A stretch of DNA of 64,000 nucleotides from Chloroflexota bacterium (GCA_019873645.1 JAIOAX010000024.1:1-64000), one strand, 5' to 3'. Counted from the first letter of the stretch, positions 51,423-59,570 are shown. Translations and numbers: made by a program. Notes: generated by a model not told the origin, from the sequence alone.

Positions 51423-53436
51423 ATCGGGCGCGGTCTACACCAACGCGCAGGCAGCGATTGACGCGGCCCCGTCCGGCGGCGTGGTGCAAATCGCGGGCGC
51501 GTGCCGGGGCGTGGTGACGCGCGGCGGGCTGCAACAGACGGCCTACATCAGCAAATCGCTCACGCTGCGCGGCGGCTATCGCGGCCTGGGCGATTGGAGC
51601 GCGCCTGACCCGGACGCCTACCCGACGCTGCTCGACGCGCAGGGCGGCGGGCGCGCGCTGGCCGTCATCGGCCCGGCGACGGTTATTGTGGAAGGGCTGA
51701 CGCTCGCCGGCGGCAGCGCGAATGGCTTGCAGGGCATTGAGGGCCTGGATGCCGGCGGCGGCGCGTACCTCTCCGGCGCGACCGTCACCTTGACCAACTG
51801 CGCTGTCGTAACCAACGCCGTCACCACCGCTTATGGGCGCGGCGGCGGCGTAGCCGTCAACGGTGGGAACGTCACCATTGCCAACAGCCGCATCGCCAAC
51901 AACCGCGCCGCCGATGCGGATGATTACACGACCGAGTACGGCGGCGGGCTGTATGCGTTTGGCGGAACGGTCACTGTGCTCCACAGCGACCTCAGCGCCA
52001 ACCGCGCGCGCTCTGGCGGCGGCGCGTACCTGACGCAAAATGGCACTTTCACGTTCACGGGCAACGCCATCGCGCACAATACGCTGACCTGGGGCGGCAA
52101 TGGCGGCGGCGTGTATCTGAATCAGGGCGCGCTGTACTTTGCGAACAACACGGTGGAAGCCAACGACAATAGCGGTGTGGTCGCGTACAGCGATTCGCTG
52201 TGGATTGCCGATAACACGCTTCGCAATCAGGGCGAGTACGCGCTGACGCTCACCGGCGCGGCGGTGACGGTGCAGGGCAACACGCTCACCGCCAACAAGC
52301 AGGGAATGGTCGTCAACGGCAGCGGCCTCGTCGCCGGCAACGTCATCAGCGGGTGCTGGGACGGGACGGGGTTGACGCTCCAGGGCAGCGCCAGCCAGAC
52401 CGCCGGGCAGACCTTCACCGTGACCGGCAACCTGATTTTGCGCAATACCACCACCGGCGACGGCGGCGGCGTCTATGCCAACGCCTACCGCATCGCGTTC
52501 ACCAACAACGTCATTGCCTTTAACCACGCCGACGGGAATGGCAGCGGGCTGTATCTGCTCCCGCGCAGCGGCGGCTCCAGCAGCGATTACACCCGCTATC
52601 ACTACACGCTGCTGCACAACACCTTCAACGGCAATACCGGCACAAACGGGATTTATTTGCGCGGCCCGTGGGGCTATGGCACGATTCAGGCGGAATTGCG
52701 GAACAATCTCATCGCCAACCATACCGTCGGCGTTGACACCGGTTGGGATAACGACGTGACGCTGAGCGGGACGCTGTGGCACAATAACACGACCGACGTG
52801 ACCGGCGCAGCGACGCGCAGCGGCGACCTGGCCGGCGACCCGGCCTTCGCCGCCGATGGCTATCATCTGGGCGCGGGTTCGGCGGCGGTGGATAAGGCGC
52901 AAGCACAGGGATTGCCTCTCCAGGATGTGGACGGCGACGCGCGGCCGGCCGGCTTGGGCTACGACATCGGCGCGGACGAAGTCGCCGGGCCGGCGCTGCA
53001 ACTGACGCAGACGCCGGGCGCGACACAGTTGGCGGAAATACGGCGAACTGGCGGGCAACGCGGTCACGGGCAACGCGGCCACGGGCGACGGCGGCGGGCT
53101 GTGGGTGTCGGGGCTGGGTTACAACGGCAGTTTTACGCTGCACAGCAACGCCGTCGTCGGCAATCACGCCGATGGGCAGGGCGGCGGCATTTATCACGGT
53201 GCGCTGTACAACGGCGTCTGGCGGCACACCACGCTGGGGCAAAATACCAGCAGCGACGGCGCGGCGGTGACGTTGGGGACCGGCAGCAATCCCGCCGTGA
53301 ACTGGGAATACAGCGTCATCTACAGCCAGACGGTGGGCGTCAACCAGACCGGCAGTTCAGGCGGCGCGCTGAACCATACTTTGTGGAGCGGCGTGGTCAC
53401 GCGCACGCAGGGCGCGGCTCTCACCACGGCCGATGA
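51406..53436 (+). CDS. Giant surface protein, fragment 1, beta-helix domain (truncated)
   Basis: The open frame encodes a right-handed beta-helix domain with repeated N-x-x-x-x-G-G-G/V patterns (ADEDYTTEYGGGLYAFGG style, here DDYTTEYGGGLYAFGG). Sensible coding runs to DIGADEVAGPALQLTQTPGATQ near 53030. After that the frame gives an Arg-rich shadow to its stop at 53436. The start AKSGAVYTNAQAAIDAAPSGGVVQ resembles the first coil but no signal peptide or ribosome site precedes it, so the 5' end is missing. This is the first of four pieces of one likely extracellular adhesin. Confidence 0.7.
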   Translation: MDCCAKSGAVYTNAQAAIDAAPSGGVVQIAGACRGVVTRGGLQQTAYISKSLTLRGGYRGLGDWSAPDPDAYPTLLDAQGGGRALAVIGPATVIVEGLTLAGGSANGLQGIEGLDAGGGAYLSGATVTLTNCAVVTNAVTTAYGRGGGVAVNGGNVTIANSRIANNRAADADDYTTEYGGGLYAFGGTVTVLHSDLSANRARSGGGAYLTQNGTFTFTGNAIAHNTLTWGGNGGGVYLNQGALYFANNTVEANDNSGVVAYSDSLWIADNTLRNQGEYALTLTGAAVTVQGNTLTANKQGMVVNGSGLVAGNVISGCWDGTGLTLQGSASQTAGQTFTVTGNLILRNTTTGDGGGVYANAYRIAFTNNVIAFNHADGNGSGLYLLPRSGGSSSDYTRYHYTLLHNTFNGNTGTNGIYLRGPWGYGTIQAELRNNLIANHTVGVDTGWDNDVTLSGTLWHNNTTDVTGAATRSGDLAGDPAFAADGYHLGAGSAAVDKAQAQGLPLQDVDGDARPAGLGYDIGADEVAGPALQLTQTPGATQLAEIRRTGGQRGHGQRGHGRRRRAVGVGAGLQRQFYAAQQRRRRQSRRWAGRRHLSRCAVQRRLAAHHAGAKYQQRRRGGDVGDRQQSRRELGIQRHLQPDGGRQPDRQFRRRAEPYFVERRGHAHAGRGSHHGR

Positions 53437-55048
53437 CCTGACCGGCGACCCACGGCCGCGCGCAGATGGCTATCACATCACGGCCGGTTCGGCAGCGCTT
53501 GACGCCGCGCTTGGCAGCCCCATCACCACCGACATAGACGCCGAGAGACGTCCAACCGGCCCGGCGCCGGATGTGGGGGCGGACGAGTATCAGTTCCAGG
53601 TCGCGTTGACGCTTGCCAAGCACTATCGCGGCCCCGCCAACGTGATGGGAGGAACGCCCCTCAGTTACACGCTCGTCGTCACCAACGGCACGGGCAGTGA
53701 GATTATGCCCGATGTGGTCGTGACGGATACGGTGACGCCGGCCACGGCAGTAAGCGCGCTTTTCGCGCGCGCGCAGGGTCAACCGTGTGCGGTCAACGGC
53801 GCGCAGGTGGTCTGCACGCTGCTCAATGTGCCGGTTGGCGGCGCGGAAGCCTTCACCGTCTGGGTGACACCGACGCTGGCTTATAGCGGGCGGCTGACCA
53901 ACACAGCGGCGCTGGTCGCGCTCGATGCGATGGATAGCGCGCCGGCGGATAACGTCGCCGGGCCGGTGGCCGTCACTGTGACGGCGCCGCTGCCCGATGT
54001 GTGGATTGCCAAAGCCGTCGCCGAGTCCTACGTCGCGCCGGGCGGGACGCTGCATTACACGCTCACGTGGGGCAATCAGGGGGTGCTGCCGGCGACCAAT
54101 GTCGTCGTCACCGATACCTTGCCGGCCGGGGTCACCTATCAACAGGCGAGCGGCAATCCCACGCAGAACGGGCAGACGCTCACGTGGAATGTGGGGACCG
54201 TCGCCGTGGGCGCGGGCGGCAGTTTTGTCGTCACCGGCGCGGCCGGCGCCGGGCTGCCCAACTGGACGCTGCTGGTCAACCGGGCCGGCATCCGCACCAG
54301 CAGCGCTGAGCCGACCCTGCTTAACAACCACGCTGTGGTCACGTCCACCGTTTCAGATACGAGCGGCAACGCTTTCGAGGTGACGATTAACTCCGATATG
54401 GAAGCCGCCACGATTGGCGAGGAGGTCAATTTCCACGTCACGGTCGTCAATGTGGGGGAGACGCAGCCCTATCCGCGCGTTGAGGTTGAACCCAATTACC
54501 CCTCTGCCAGGATTTTGCCAGAGTCGGTCACGTCCACGCCGGCCGGCGCGCACTATGACGCCGCCAGCGGAAAAATTGTCTGGGACGTTTTGCTCGCGCC
54601 GGGCGCGGAAGGTCACATCTATTACAAAGCCAGGGTAGAGTCCTGTGGGGTTCAGAATGTTTCCTGCGGCGGCGTGCGGCACACGGCTTATGTCAGGCTG
54701 CCGGGGATACCACAGCCCTGGAGCGCCGCGCGCAATCTCACGATATACTGCTACGCGCTCAAGACGGAACAAGTGGTCGTGCCTCAGTATATGCATTTTC
54801 AGGCGGATACGCGGCCTGAGGAGATGGTCTACGGCGTGTGGGTGACTTACACGAATCTATCTTTGGAAGACCCGGTGTACGGCGCCATCGGCAAGCCGGT
54901 CGAGGCGCGCTTAATTTTGGAGACCGCCGGCGGTCCTGTATTTTTGGAGGCGGATGAGCCCGGGGGGTTGCCGCAGACGGACAAAGTGTGGTGTGGGAGT
55001 TGGGGCAACTGGCTGTGGGGCAAAGTGGGCAGGTTATGGCGCTGGTGA
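53105..55048 (+). CDS. Giant surface protein, fragment 2, beta-helix end plus DUF11 repeats
   Basis: The frame is already coding from about 53042 (GELAGNAVTGNAATGDGGGL), before this first ATG. It contains the end of a second beta-helix (to DVGADEYQFQVAL near residue 160), then DUF11-type repeats (PLSYTLVVTNGTGS, TVTPATAVSALFARAQG, LHYTLTWGNQG). It ends in WCGSWGNWLWGKVGRLWRW, which is an out-of-frame reading of the next piece. A two-base TG insertion near 54988 separates it from fragment 3. Confidence 0.7.
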   Translation: MSGLGYNGSFTLHSNAVVGNHADGQGGGIYHGALYNGVWRHTTLGQNTSSDGAAVTLGTGSNPAVNWEYSVIYSQTVGVNQTGSSGGALNHTLWSGVVTRTQGAALTTADDLTGDPRPRADGYHITAGSAALDAALGSPITTDIDAERRPTGPAPDVGADEYQFQVALTLAKHYRGPANVMGGTPLSYTLVVTNGTGSEIMPDVVVTDTVTPATAVSALFARAQGQPCAVNGAQVVCTLLNVPVGGAEAFTVWVTPTLAYSGRLTNTAALVALDAMDSAPADNVAGPVAVTVTAPLPDVWIAKAVAESYVAPGGTLHYTLTWGNQGVLPATNVVVTDTLPAGVTYQQASGNPTQNGQTLTWNVGTVAVGAGGSFVVTGAAGAGLPNWTLLVNRAGIRTSSAEPTLLNNHAVVTSTVSDTSGNAFEVTINSDMEAATIGEEVNFHVTVVNVGETQPYPRVEVEPNYPSARILPESVTSTPAGAHYDAASGKIVWDVLLAPGAEGHIYYKARVESCGVQNVSCGGVRHTAYVRLPGIPQPWSAARNLTIYCYALKTEQVVVPQYMHFQADTRPEEMVYGVWVTYTNLSLEDPVYGAIGKPVEARLILETAGGPVFLEADEPGGLPQTDKVWCGSWGNWLWGKVGRLWRW

Positions 55049-57393
55049 GAGGGTGGCTCGAGGCGGCCAATGTCTTCACGGCGTGGTTGGAGCCGGTGGA
55101 CAAGCAGCAATGGCGTGAATGTGACCTGCTCGACAACACGGGTGAAGGTCAAGTCTATCCCTTGACGATGGACTTTCGAAACACTCTGTTGTCACTCAAG
55201 CCGGTGTGGAGCGAACTACGGGGCCTGGATTGGGAAATCCAGTATCAGTTAAAGTACAGGTACAACAATTTCAATCCCGCCAGACCGCGCGCGCACGCCC
55301 TGGCTATCTACGATAGGTTTTGGCCGGAGTTGGAGTGGAATTCGGACGATTTTGTGACCTCGCCCAGGATGACCTTTTATGCGCATGAAAGCGGCGCTTT
55401 AGTTTGGGAAAACCCGGCCCAGGTGGCGGTCGGCGATGCGGGGTTTGTCAAGTTTCGCGGTTTGACGACCGAGCCGTTAGCGATAGGCGGAACCTTTAGG
55501 GCTGAGGCAACCATAGGGTTCAATGTCGCCGGTGTGGATGACAGGTTCACCGAGTATGCCCCCCTGACTACCTCCGTGCCGCTGGCGCCGCCGTACTTTA
55601 CCGAGCCGGCCGGCGGCGCCATAGCGCACATCTGTTATAGCCAGCAACCGCTCAAAGGTCTCGCGCAACCCGGCACAACCATCAGTTACTTTATCGGTGG
55701 CTGGAAGCAGGACCTGGCCGTGCCGGTCGGGGACGACGGTCGCTTTAAGATTCCAATGACGATAAATGTTGGTCGGGATTGGAACCGTTCTCCTGGCATC
55801 CAGGCCATCGCCTATCAAGCAACGCCGACAGAAACGTTGTACAGCGATTACTCTCAGTGGCTTACGTTGTGGGTGGACCCGAATATCGGCTGGGACCCTC
55901 TGCGTTCCACCTGGCATGGCACGGTGAAAGACGGGCCGCTGGCGGGACAGTATCTCACGTATTCTTTCCGCGACGCTAAAGGCGCTTACAGCACCAACGG
56001 CTGGCAGATTCCCGGCACGTATGGCTTCTGGGATACCAGGTTGTCGCTCTACACCTGTCGCTGTTTGATACTAGACGACGTTGATCGCAAGGTCACTGTG
56101 ATTGCTGACGGGACGACCTATGGCCCATACACCGTACCAGGCGGCGAAGGCCGGCTCGACATTGACATTGCGACGGCGCATCGAGAGGTGTCTATCCAAA
56201 CCGTGTGCGTTGATGCAGAAACAGGTGAACCGGTCGGCGAACCGACCGAGGATTTCGGCGACGTGCTGATTGACCCTGATGGCTTTGTCTTCGACATTGA
56301 CCAGGGCGGGGATTATTCTGGCGCGGGCGGGATGTTCAACCCGGTACAGGCCATCTCCGGCGTCACCGTCACCGCTTACGTCTCCGCGCCGCTGCACGGC
56401 GGCTGGATTCCCTGGCCGGCGCACGTCTATAGCCAGACCAACCCGCAGGTGACGGACGCGACGTATCCCGACGGCATCACCACCACCGGCTACTTTGCCT
56501 TTTATACGCCGCCGGGGCAGTATTACCTGGAAGTACAAGGGCTGCCCGGTTATCAGTCCTGGCGCAGCCCGGCCATCACGGTCACGAATCAGATTGTCCA
56601 CGTCAACGTGCCGTACACTCCCTGGACCGGCGACGATGCGCCCTACAGCGTCACCGTGCGGACGGACATCCTCACGCCGACCGTCTTGACCATCCCCGTG
56701 GGCAGCACGGTGGAATGGCGTTCCGAAATCACCGCCGCGACCCCGTTTAGCGATTACGTGCAGTTGACGGAGAACCCGGCGTTGCGCGTCCAGAGCGCGC
56801 GCGACCCGCTGGCCGACACGCGCGCCTTCGACGCCGGCTATCTGGAGCCGGGGCGCGTCTACCGGCGGCAATTCAACTGGCCGGGCGTCTATCCCTACAC
56901 GGATGGCGCGGGGCACAGCGGCGTGATTGTCGTGGAGGGTGCCGCGCCCCCGTTGACGGTTGACCTGGGCGGGCCGGCGACCGGCTACGTCGGCGAGCCG
57001 CTCACCTTCAGCGCCGCCGTCGCGCCGCCGACGGCCACATTGCCCATCACCTACACCTGGCAGGCGACCGGGCAGACGCCTCAGGTCCATCGCCGCTTCG
57101 CGCTCACGGATACGGCGACGTTCACATGGACGAGCGCCGGGCCGCGCGCCATCACCGTGACCGTGCAGAATCCCTACACCACCGTCACGGTGAGCCAGGA
57201 GGTGCTGATTACTAGCGCGCCGCCGCCGTGCAATCCGCCGGCCAGTGTGCAAATCGCCGGCCCGGTCACCATGACCGTGGGCGTCCCGACGACCTTTACC
57301 GCGACCGTGACGCCGTTGACTGAGACGACTAGCCTGCCATTCACGTTCCCGCTGACGTATACGTGGCGAGCGACGAATAACGAATTACGGTGA
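54988..57393 (+). CDS. Giant surface protein, fragment 3, DUF11/PKD region
   Basis: This 801-aa open frame begins VWELGQLAVGQSGQVMALVRG, the natural continuation of a DUF11 domain. Further beta domains follow and then PKD-like modules (TYTWQATGQTPQVHRRFALTDTATFTWTSAG). The frame ends at TYTWRATNNELR, because the short-word repeat GAATAACGAATTACG shifts the frame at 57376-57393. Function: extracellular scaffold or adhesin. Confidence 0.7.
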   Translation: MVWELGQLAVGQSGQVMALVRGWLEAANVFTAWLEPVDKQQWRECDLLDNTGEGQVYPLTMDFRNTLLSLKPVWSELRGLDWEIQYQLKYRYNNFNPARPRAHALAIYDRFWPELEWNSDDFVTSPRMTFYAHESGALVWENPAQVAVGDAGFVKFRGLTTEPLAIGGTFRAEATIGFNVAGVDDRFTEYAPLTTSVPLAPPYFTEPAGGAIAHICYSQQPLKGLAQPGTTISYFIGGWKQDLAVPVGDDGRFKIPMTINVGRDWNRSPGIQAIAYQATPTETLYSDYSQWLTLWVDPNIGWDPLRSTWHGTVKDGPLAGQYLTYSFRDAKGAYSTNGWQIPGTYGFWDTRLSLYTCRCLILDDVDRKVTVIADGTTYGPYTVPGGEGRLDIDIATAHREVSIQTVCVDAETGEPVGEPTEDFGDVLIDPDGFVFDIDQGGDYSGAGGMFNPVQAISGVTVTAYVSAPLHGGWIPWPAHVYSQTNPQVTDATYPDGITTTGYFAFYTPPGQYYLEVQGLPGYQSWRSPAITVTNQIVHVNVPYTPWTGDDAPYSVTVRTDILTPTVLTIPVGSTVEWRSEITAATPFSDYVQLTENPALRVQSARDPLADTRAFDAGYLEPGRVYRRQFNWPGVYPYTDGAGHSGVIVVEGAAPPLTVDLGGPATGYVGEPLTFSAAVAPPTATLPITYTWQATGQTPQVHRRFALTDTATFTWTSAGPRAITVTVQNPYTTVTVSQEVLITSAPPPCNPPASVQIAGPVTMTVGVPTTFTATVTPLTETTSLPFTFPLTYTWRATNNELR

Positions 57394-57397
57394 TCGC

Positions 57398-57871
57398 TTG
57401 CAAAACACAGCGACGTTCACGTGGATAATGGCGGGAGCGCAGGCAGTCACGGTGACGGTAGAAAGTCCGTGTGGCGTAACGGTGCAGGATACCCACCCCA
57501 TTCTGGTGGAAGCCGCGCCGGTTGCCAACCGGCCGCCGATAGCGCGCGCGGGCAACGACCAGATCGTGTCGCCGGGCGTGCTCGTCACGCTCGACGGCTC
57601 CGCCTCCAGCAACCCCGATGGCGACCCGCTCACGTTCTTCTGGCGGCAGACGGGCGGCGCGGCGGTGAGCTTCACGCCGACATTGAGCCGCACGACATTC
57701 ACCGCGCCGGGGCCGGGCGCGCTCACCTTCATGCTCACCGTCACAGATACCGGCGGCCTGGCGCACAGCGATAGTGTGGTGATTACGGTGGAGAAGTATC
57801 GGATATATCTGCCGCTGGTGTTGCGCACGCAAAGCGCCGGGACGTACACAACATTCAGGCGGGAGCGGTAA
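57398..57871 (+). CDS. Giant surface protein, fragment 4, PKD domain and LPLVLR tail
   Basis: This 157-aa open frame restarts in the PKD repeat (ATFTWIMAGAQAVTVTVES). It contains one more PKD module (GNDQIVSPGVLVTLDGSASSNPDG) and ends with YRIYLPLVLR plus a short basic tail. The tail matches those of the two secreted proteins at 10-14 kb. No ribosome site precedes it, as expected for a broken-off end. A strong terminator follows at 57887. Confidence 0.75.
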   Translation: MQNTATFTWIMAGAQAVTVTVESPCGVTVQDTHPILVEAAPVANRPPIARAGNDQIVSPGVLVTLDGSASSNPDGDPLTFFWRQTGGAAVSFTPTLSRTTFTAPGPGALTFMLTVTDTGGLAHSDSVVITVEKYRIYLPLVLRTQSAGTYTTFRRER

Positions 57872-57886
57872 TCCTGACGTAATGCG

Positions 57887-57919
57887 ACGGGCGGAACCTA
57901 CAGGTTCCGCCCGTTTTTT
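57887..57919 (+). terminator. Terminator after the giant surface protein
   Basis: A perfect 13-bp GC-rich stem (57887-57899 with 57902-57914) and a T-run to 57919. Confidence 0.95.
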
Positions 57920-57952
57920 CTATCACCCGGCCGATGCATCGGGATGCATTGG

Positions 57953-58384
57953 CTACGCGTCCGTCGCTACAAAGGCCGGTCTCACCCGCACGCCGGTTTC
58001 GGCGTCGGTATAGACCACCTCGTAGCGCGCCCGGTTTGCCTCGTCCAGCGCCTCGACAAAAAAGGCCAGCGTCACCTCACTCAGGCCCAATTGCCGCCCA
58101 TAACGCGCCGCCTGCCGCAGGGCCGCCTCGTACTCGTCCACATAGCTTTTCACCTCGACCGCATACTCTCGCCCGGCGTAGCGAATCAGCAAGTCAACCT
58201 TGCCGTTGCCGGTGGGAAATTCGGGCCATACCTGTCCCTTGCGGCGGCGCAAAAAACGATCCAGGTAGGCGTACAGGTTGAAATGATAGACTGCCTCGTA
58301 CAGCCGCATATCGGCCCGGCGTGGGGCCTCCTTGAACAGCCAGTGGCGGTTGGCGCGCAGATACGCCTCATAGCGGCACAGCAC
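57953..58384 (-). CDS. PD-(D/E)xK nuclease domain, truncated end of an AAA ATPase
   Basis: This 143-aa region carries TGNGKVDLLIRYAGREYAVEVKSY, the C-terminal PD-(D/E)xK (DUF1703/AAA-associated) nuclease motif with the ExK pair. It normally follows an AAA ATPase domain, absent here. Sensible minus-strand coding continues upstream of the GTG start to about 58470 (AALNELGQLYPPFEDLSDAI), then meets a stop, so the 5' part is lost. The gene is probably a fragment. Confidence 0.75.
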   Translation of the reverse strand: MLCRYEAYLRANRHWLFKEAPRRADMRLYEAVYHFNLYAYLDRFLRRRKGQVWPEFPTGNGKVDLLIRYAGREYAVEVKSYVDEYEAALRQAARYGRQLGLSEVTLAFFVEALDEANRARYEVVYTDAETGVRVRPAFVATDA

Positions 58385-58471
58385 CGCCGGCAGGTTGAGG
58401 CTATCGGGCGTGATTGCATCGCTCAGGTCCTCAAAGGGCGGATAGAGCTGCCCCAGCTCATTGAGCGCGGC

Positions 58472-58624
58472 AGCTTATTCCGCCAGACTTTCCCCGCAGG
58501 GGTCGGCTCGGCCAAGAACCTCGCCTGGCGTCTCCTGGAGGCCTGGCGCAATGCACGCCTGAGTACCCAACAAATCGATCATATGTTGAGCGCCCACGTC
58601 CAGATTCGCTTCCAGCCTCCGTAA
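58472..58624 (+). pseudogene. Orphan C-terminal coding fragment, 5'-truncated
   Basis: In the plus strand a 50-codon stretch with good codon usage (SLFRQTFPAGVGSAKNLAWR, then LLEAWRNARLSTQQIDHMLS) ends at a stop at 58622-58624. To its left the same strand is only the shadow of the PD-(D/E)xK gene. I do not recognise the family. The 5' end is missing at about 58.47 kb, at the same point where the opposite gene loses its own 5' end. Confidence 0.45.
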
Positions 58625-58827
58625 AAAACCTTCGCGTATGTGTTCTGGTGCTTTGCCCCCGACAACTGAATCTTACCCCCTTTCTCCAGCCTTTGACCAG
58701 CTTGTCCCCAGGCCGGAACAACCCCGCACGCCTTGCCCGCGAACACGCGCTGTCAACCTCTGTCCCTTCACACTCCCAACCTACCTATCCCTCCGCCTAT
58801 TCTTCATCGCTGCCAAACTTGCACCTC

Positions 58828-58856
58828 TTGACAGCCTGTCTTTTTTGTTCTATAAT
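58828..58856 (+). promoter_or_regulatory. Perfect consensus sigma70 promoter
   Basis: TTGACA (58828-58833), a 17-bp spacer and TATAAT (58851-58856) match the bacterial consensus exactly. Transcription should start near 58863, so the ATG at 58856 cannot be used and the TetR gene starts at 58892. Confidence 0.85.
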
Positions 58857-58891
58857 TGAATACAGATTCATTTATCAACAGAGGGAACCTT

Positions 58892-59474
58892 ATGCCCCGT
58901 CCTGATGTGAGCGCCGAACGCAAACACCAAATCCTGCAAGCCGCCGAGCGCGTCTTTGCCCGCGAAGGGCTGACCAACACCCGCATGGAGCAAATCGCCG
59001 CCGAGGCCGGCTTGAGCGTCGGCATCCTCTACCAATATTTCAAAGACAGGGATGACCTGGTTTATCAATTGCTGCTTGCTCTCACTGAGCAAGACCTGGC
59101 GACGTATCCCGATTTGTTACAAGCGCCGGGCAGCGCGCGGCGCAAGCTCGAGCGGATATTTACCATTGAGCTGGATCGTACTTTAGCCATTGCGCCGCTG
59201 TTCTATGCGCTCTACGCGCGCGTTGGTCACGCCGGAGATGCGCGCCTACTTGCGGACTTGTTACGACCAGTACCTCGCTATGTTCACGGTTTTGGTGGAG
59301 CAGGGTGTCGCGCAGGGAGAATTTTGCCCGCTGGACGCCGTGGGTGCGGCATATACTTTGTTGGCCTTGTACTTGGGTTTGGTGGAGACGGTGACATTGC
59401 ACGAGACGCAGGATGCGGAGACGCGCTTCGCCGTCGCCGCCCGATTGTTGCTGGATGGTTGGCGGCGTTCGTAG
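58892..59474 (+). CDS. TetR-family regulator, apparently frameshifted
   Basis: The N-terminal half has the TetR helix-turn-helix: RKHQILQAAERVFAREGLTN, then RMEQIAAEAGLSVGILYQYF and a KDRDDLVYQ segment. Coding in this frame ends near ALYARV, about 59215. It continues in another frame as TPEMRAYLRTCYDQYLAMF to LLLDGWRRS, stop 59472-59474. The break lies in a CG run (TACGCGCGCGTTGG) and one extra CG would restore the frame. The ATG at 58892 follows AGAGGGA. It sits behind a perfect promoter and before the large secreted gene. The cause may be a real mutation or a sequence error. Confidence 0.8.
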
Positions 59475-59499
59475 CCTATTCGTTTGGGTGAAAATGTAG

Positions 59500-59518
59500 C
59501 GCAAGCTGTCAGCTTGCG
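59500..59518. repeat. 9-bp palindrome with one-base loop
   Basis: CGCAAGCTG (59500-59508) and CAGCTTGCG (59510-59518) flank a single T, the same layout as 14309-14345. It lies between the TetR and large secreted genes. Confidence 0.6.
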
Positions 59519-59570
59519 GGCGCAGCAAATTAAAGTTTATGTCACCGATGCTATTTACAAAGAGGTTAAT

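Noticed and set aside
50950-53082. Long minus-strand frame of 710 codons across the TPR/beta-helix junction
   Set aside because: Composition is Arg/Ala/Val-rich without a domain; it is a shadow of the beta-helix gene, extended by the junction.
51420-58475. Simple inversion of the segment between the two head-to-head junctions
   Set aside because: Reversing the segment does not join the TPR gene or the fragment at 58472 to any missing coding half.
58856-58891. Longer TetR start at 58856
   Set aside because: That ATG begins with the last base of the perfect TATAAT box and precedes the likely transcription start.
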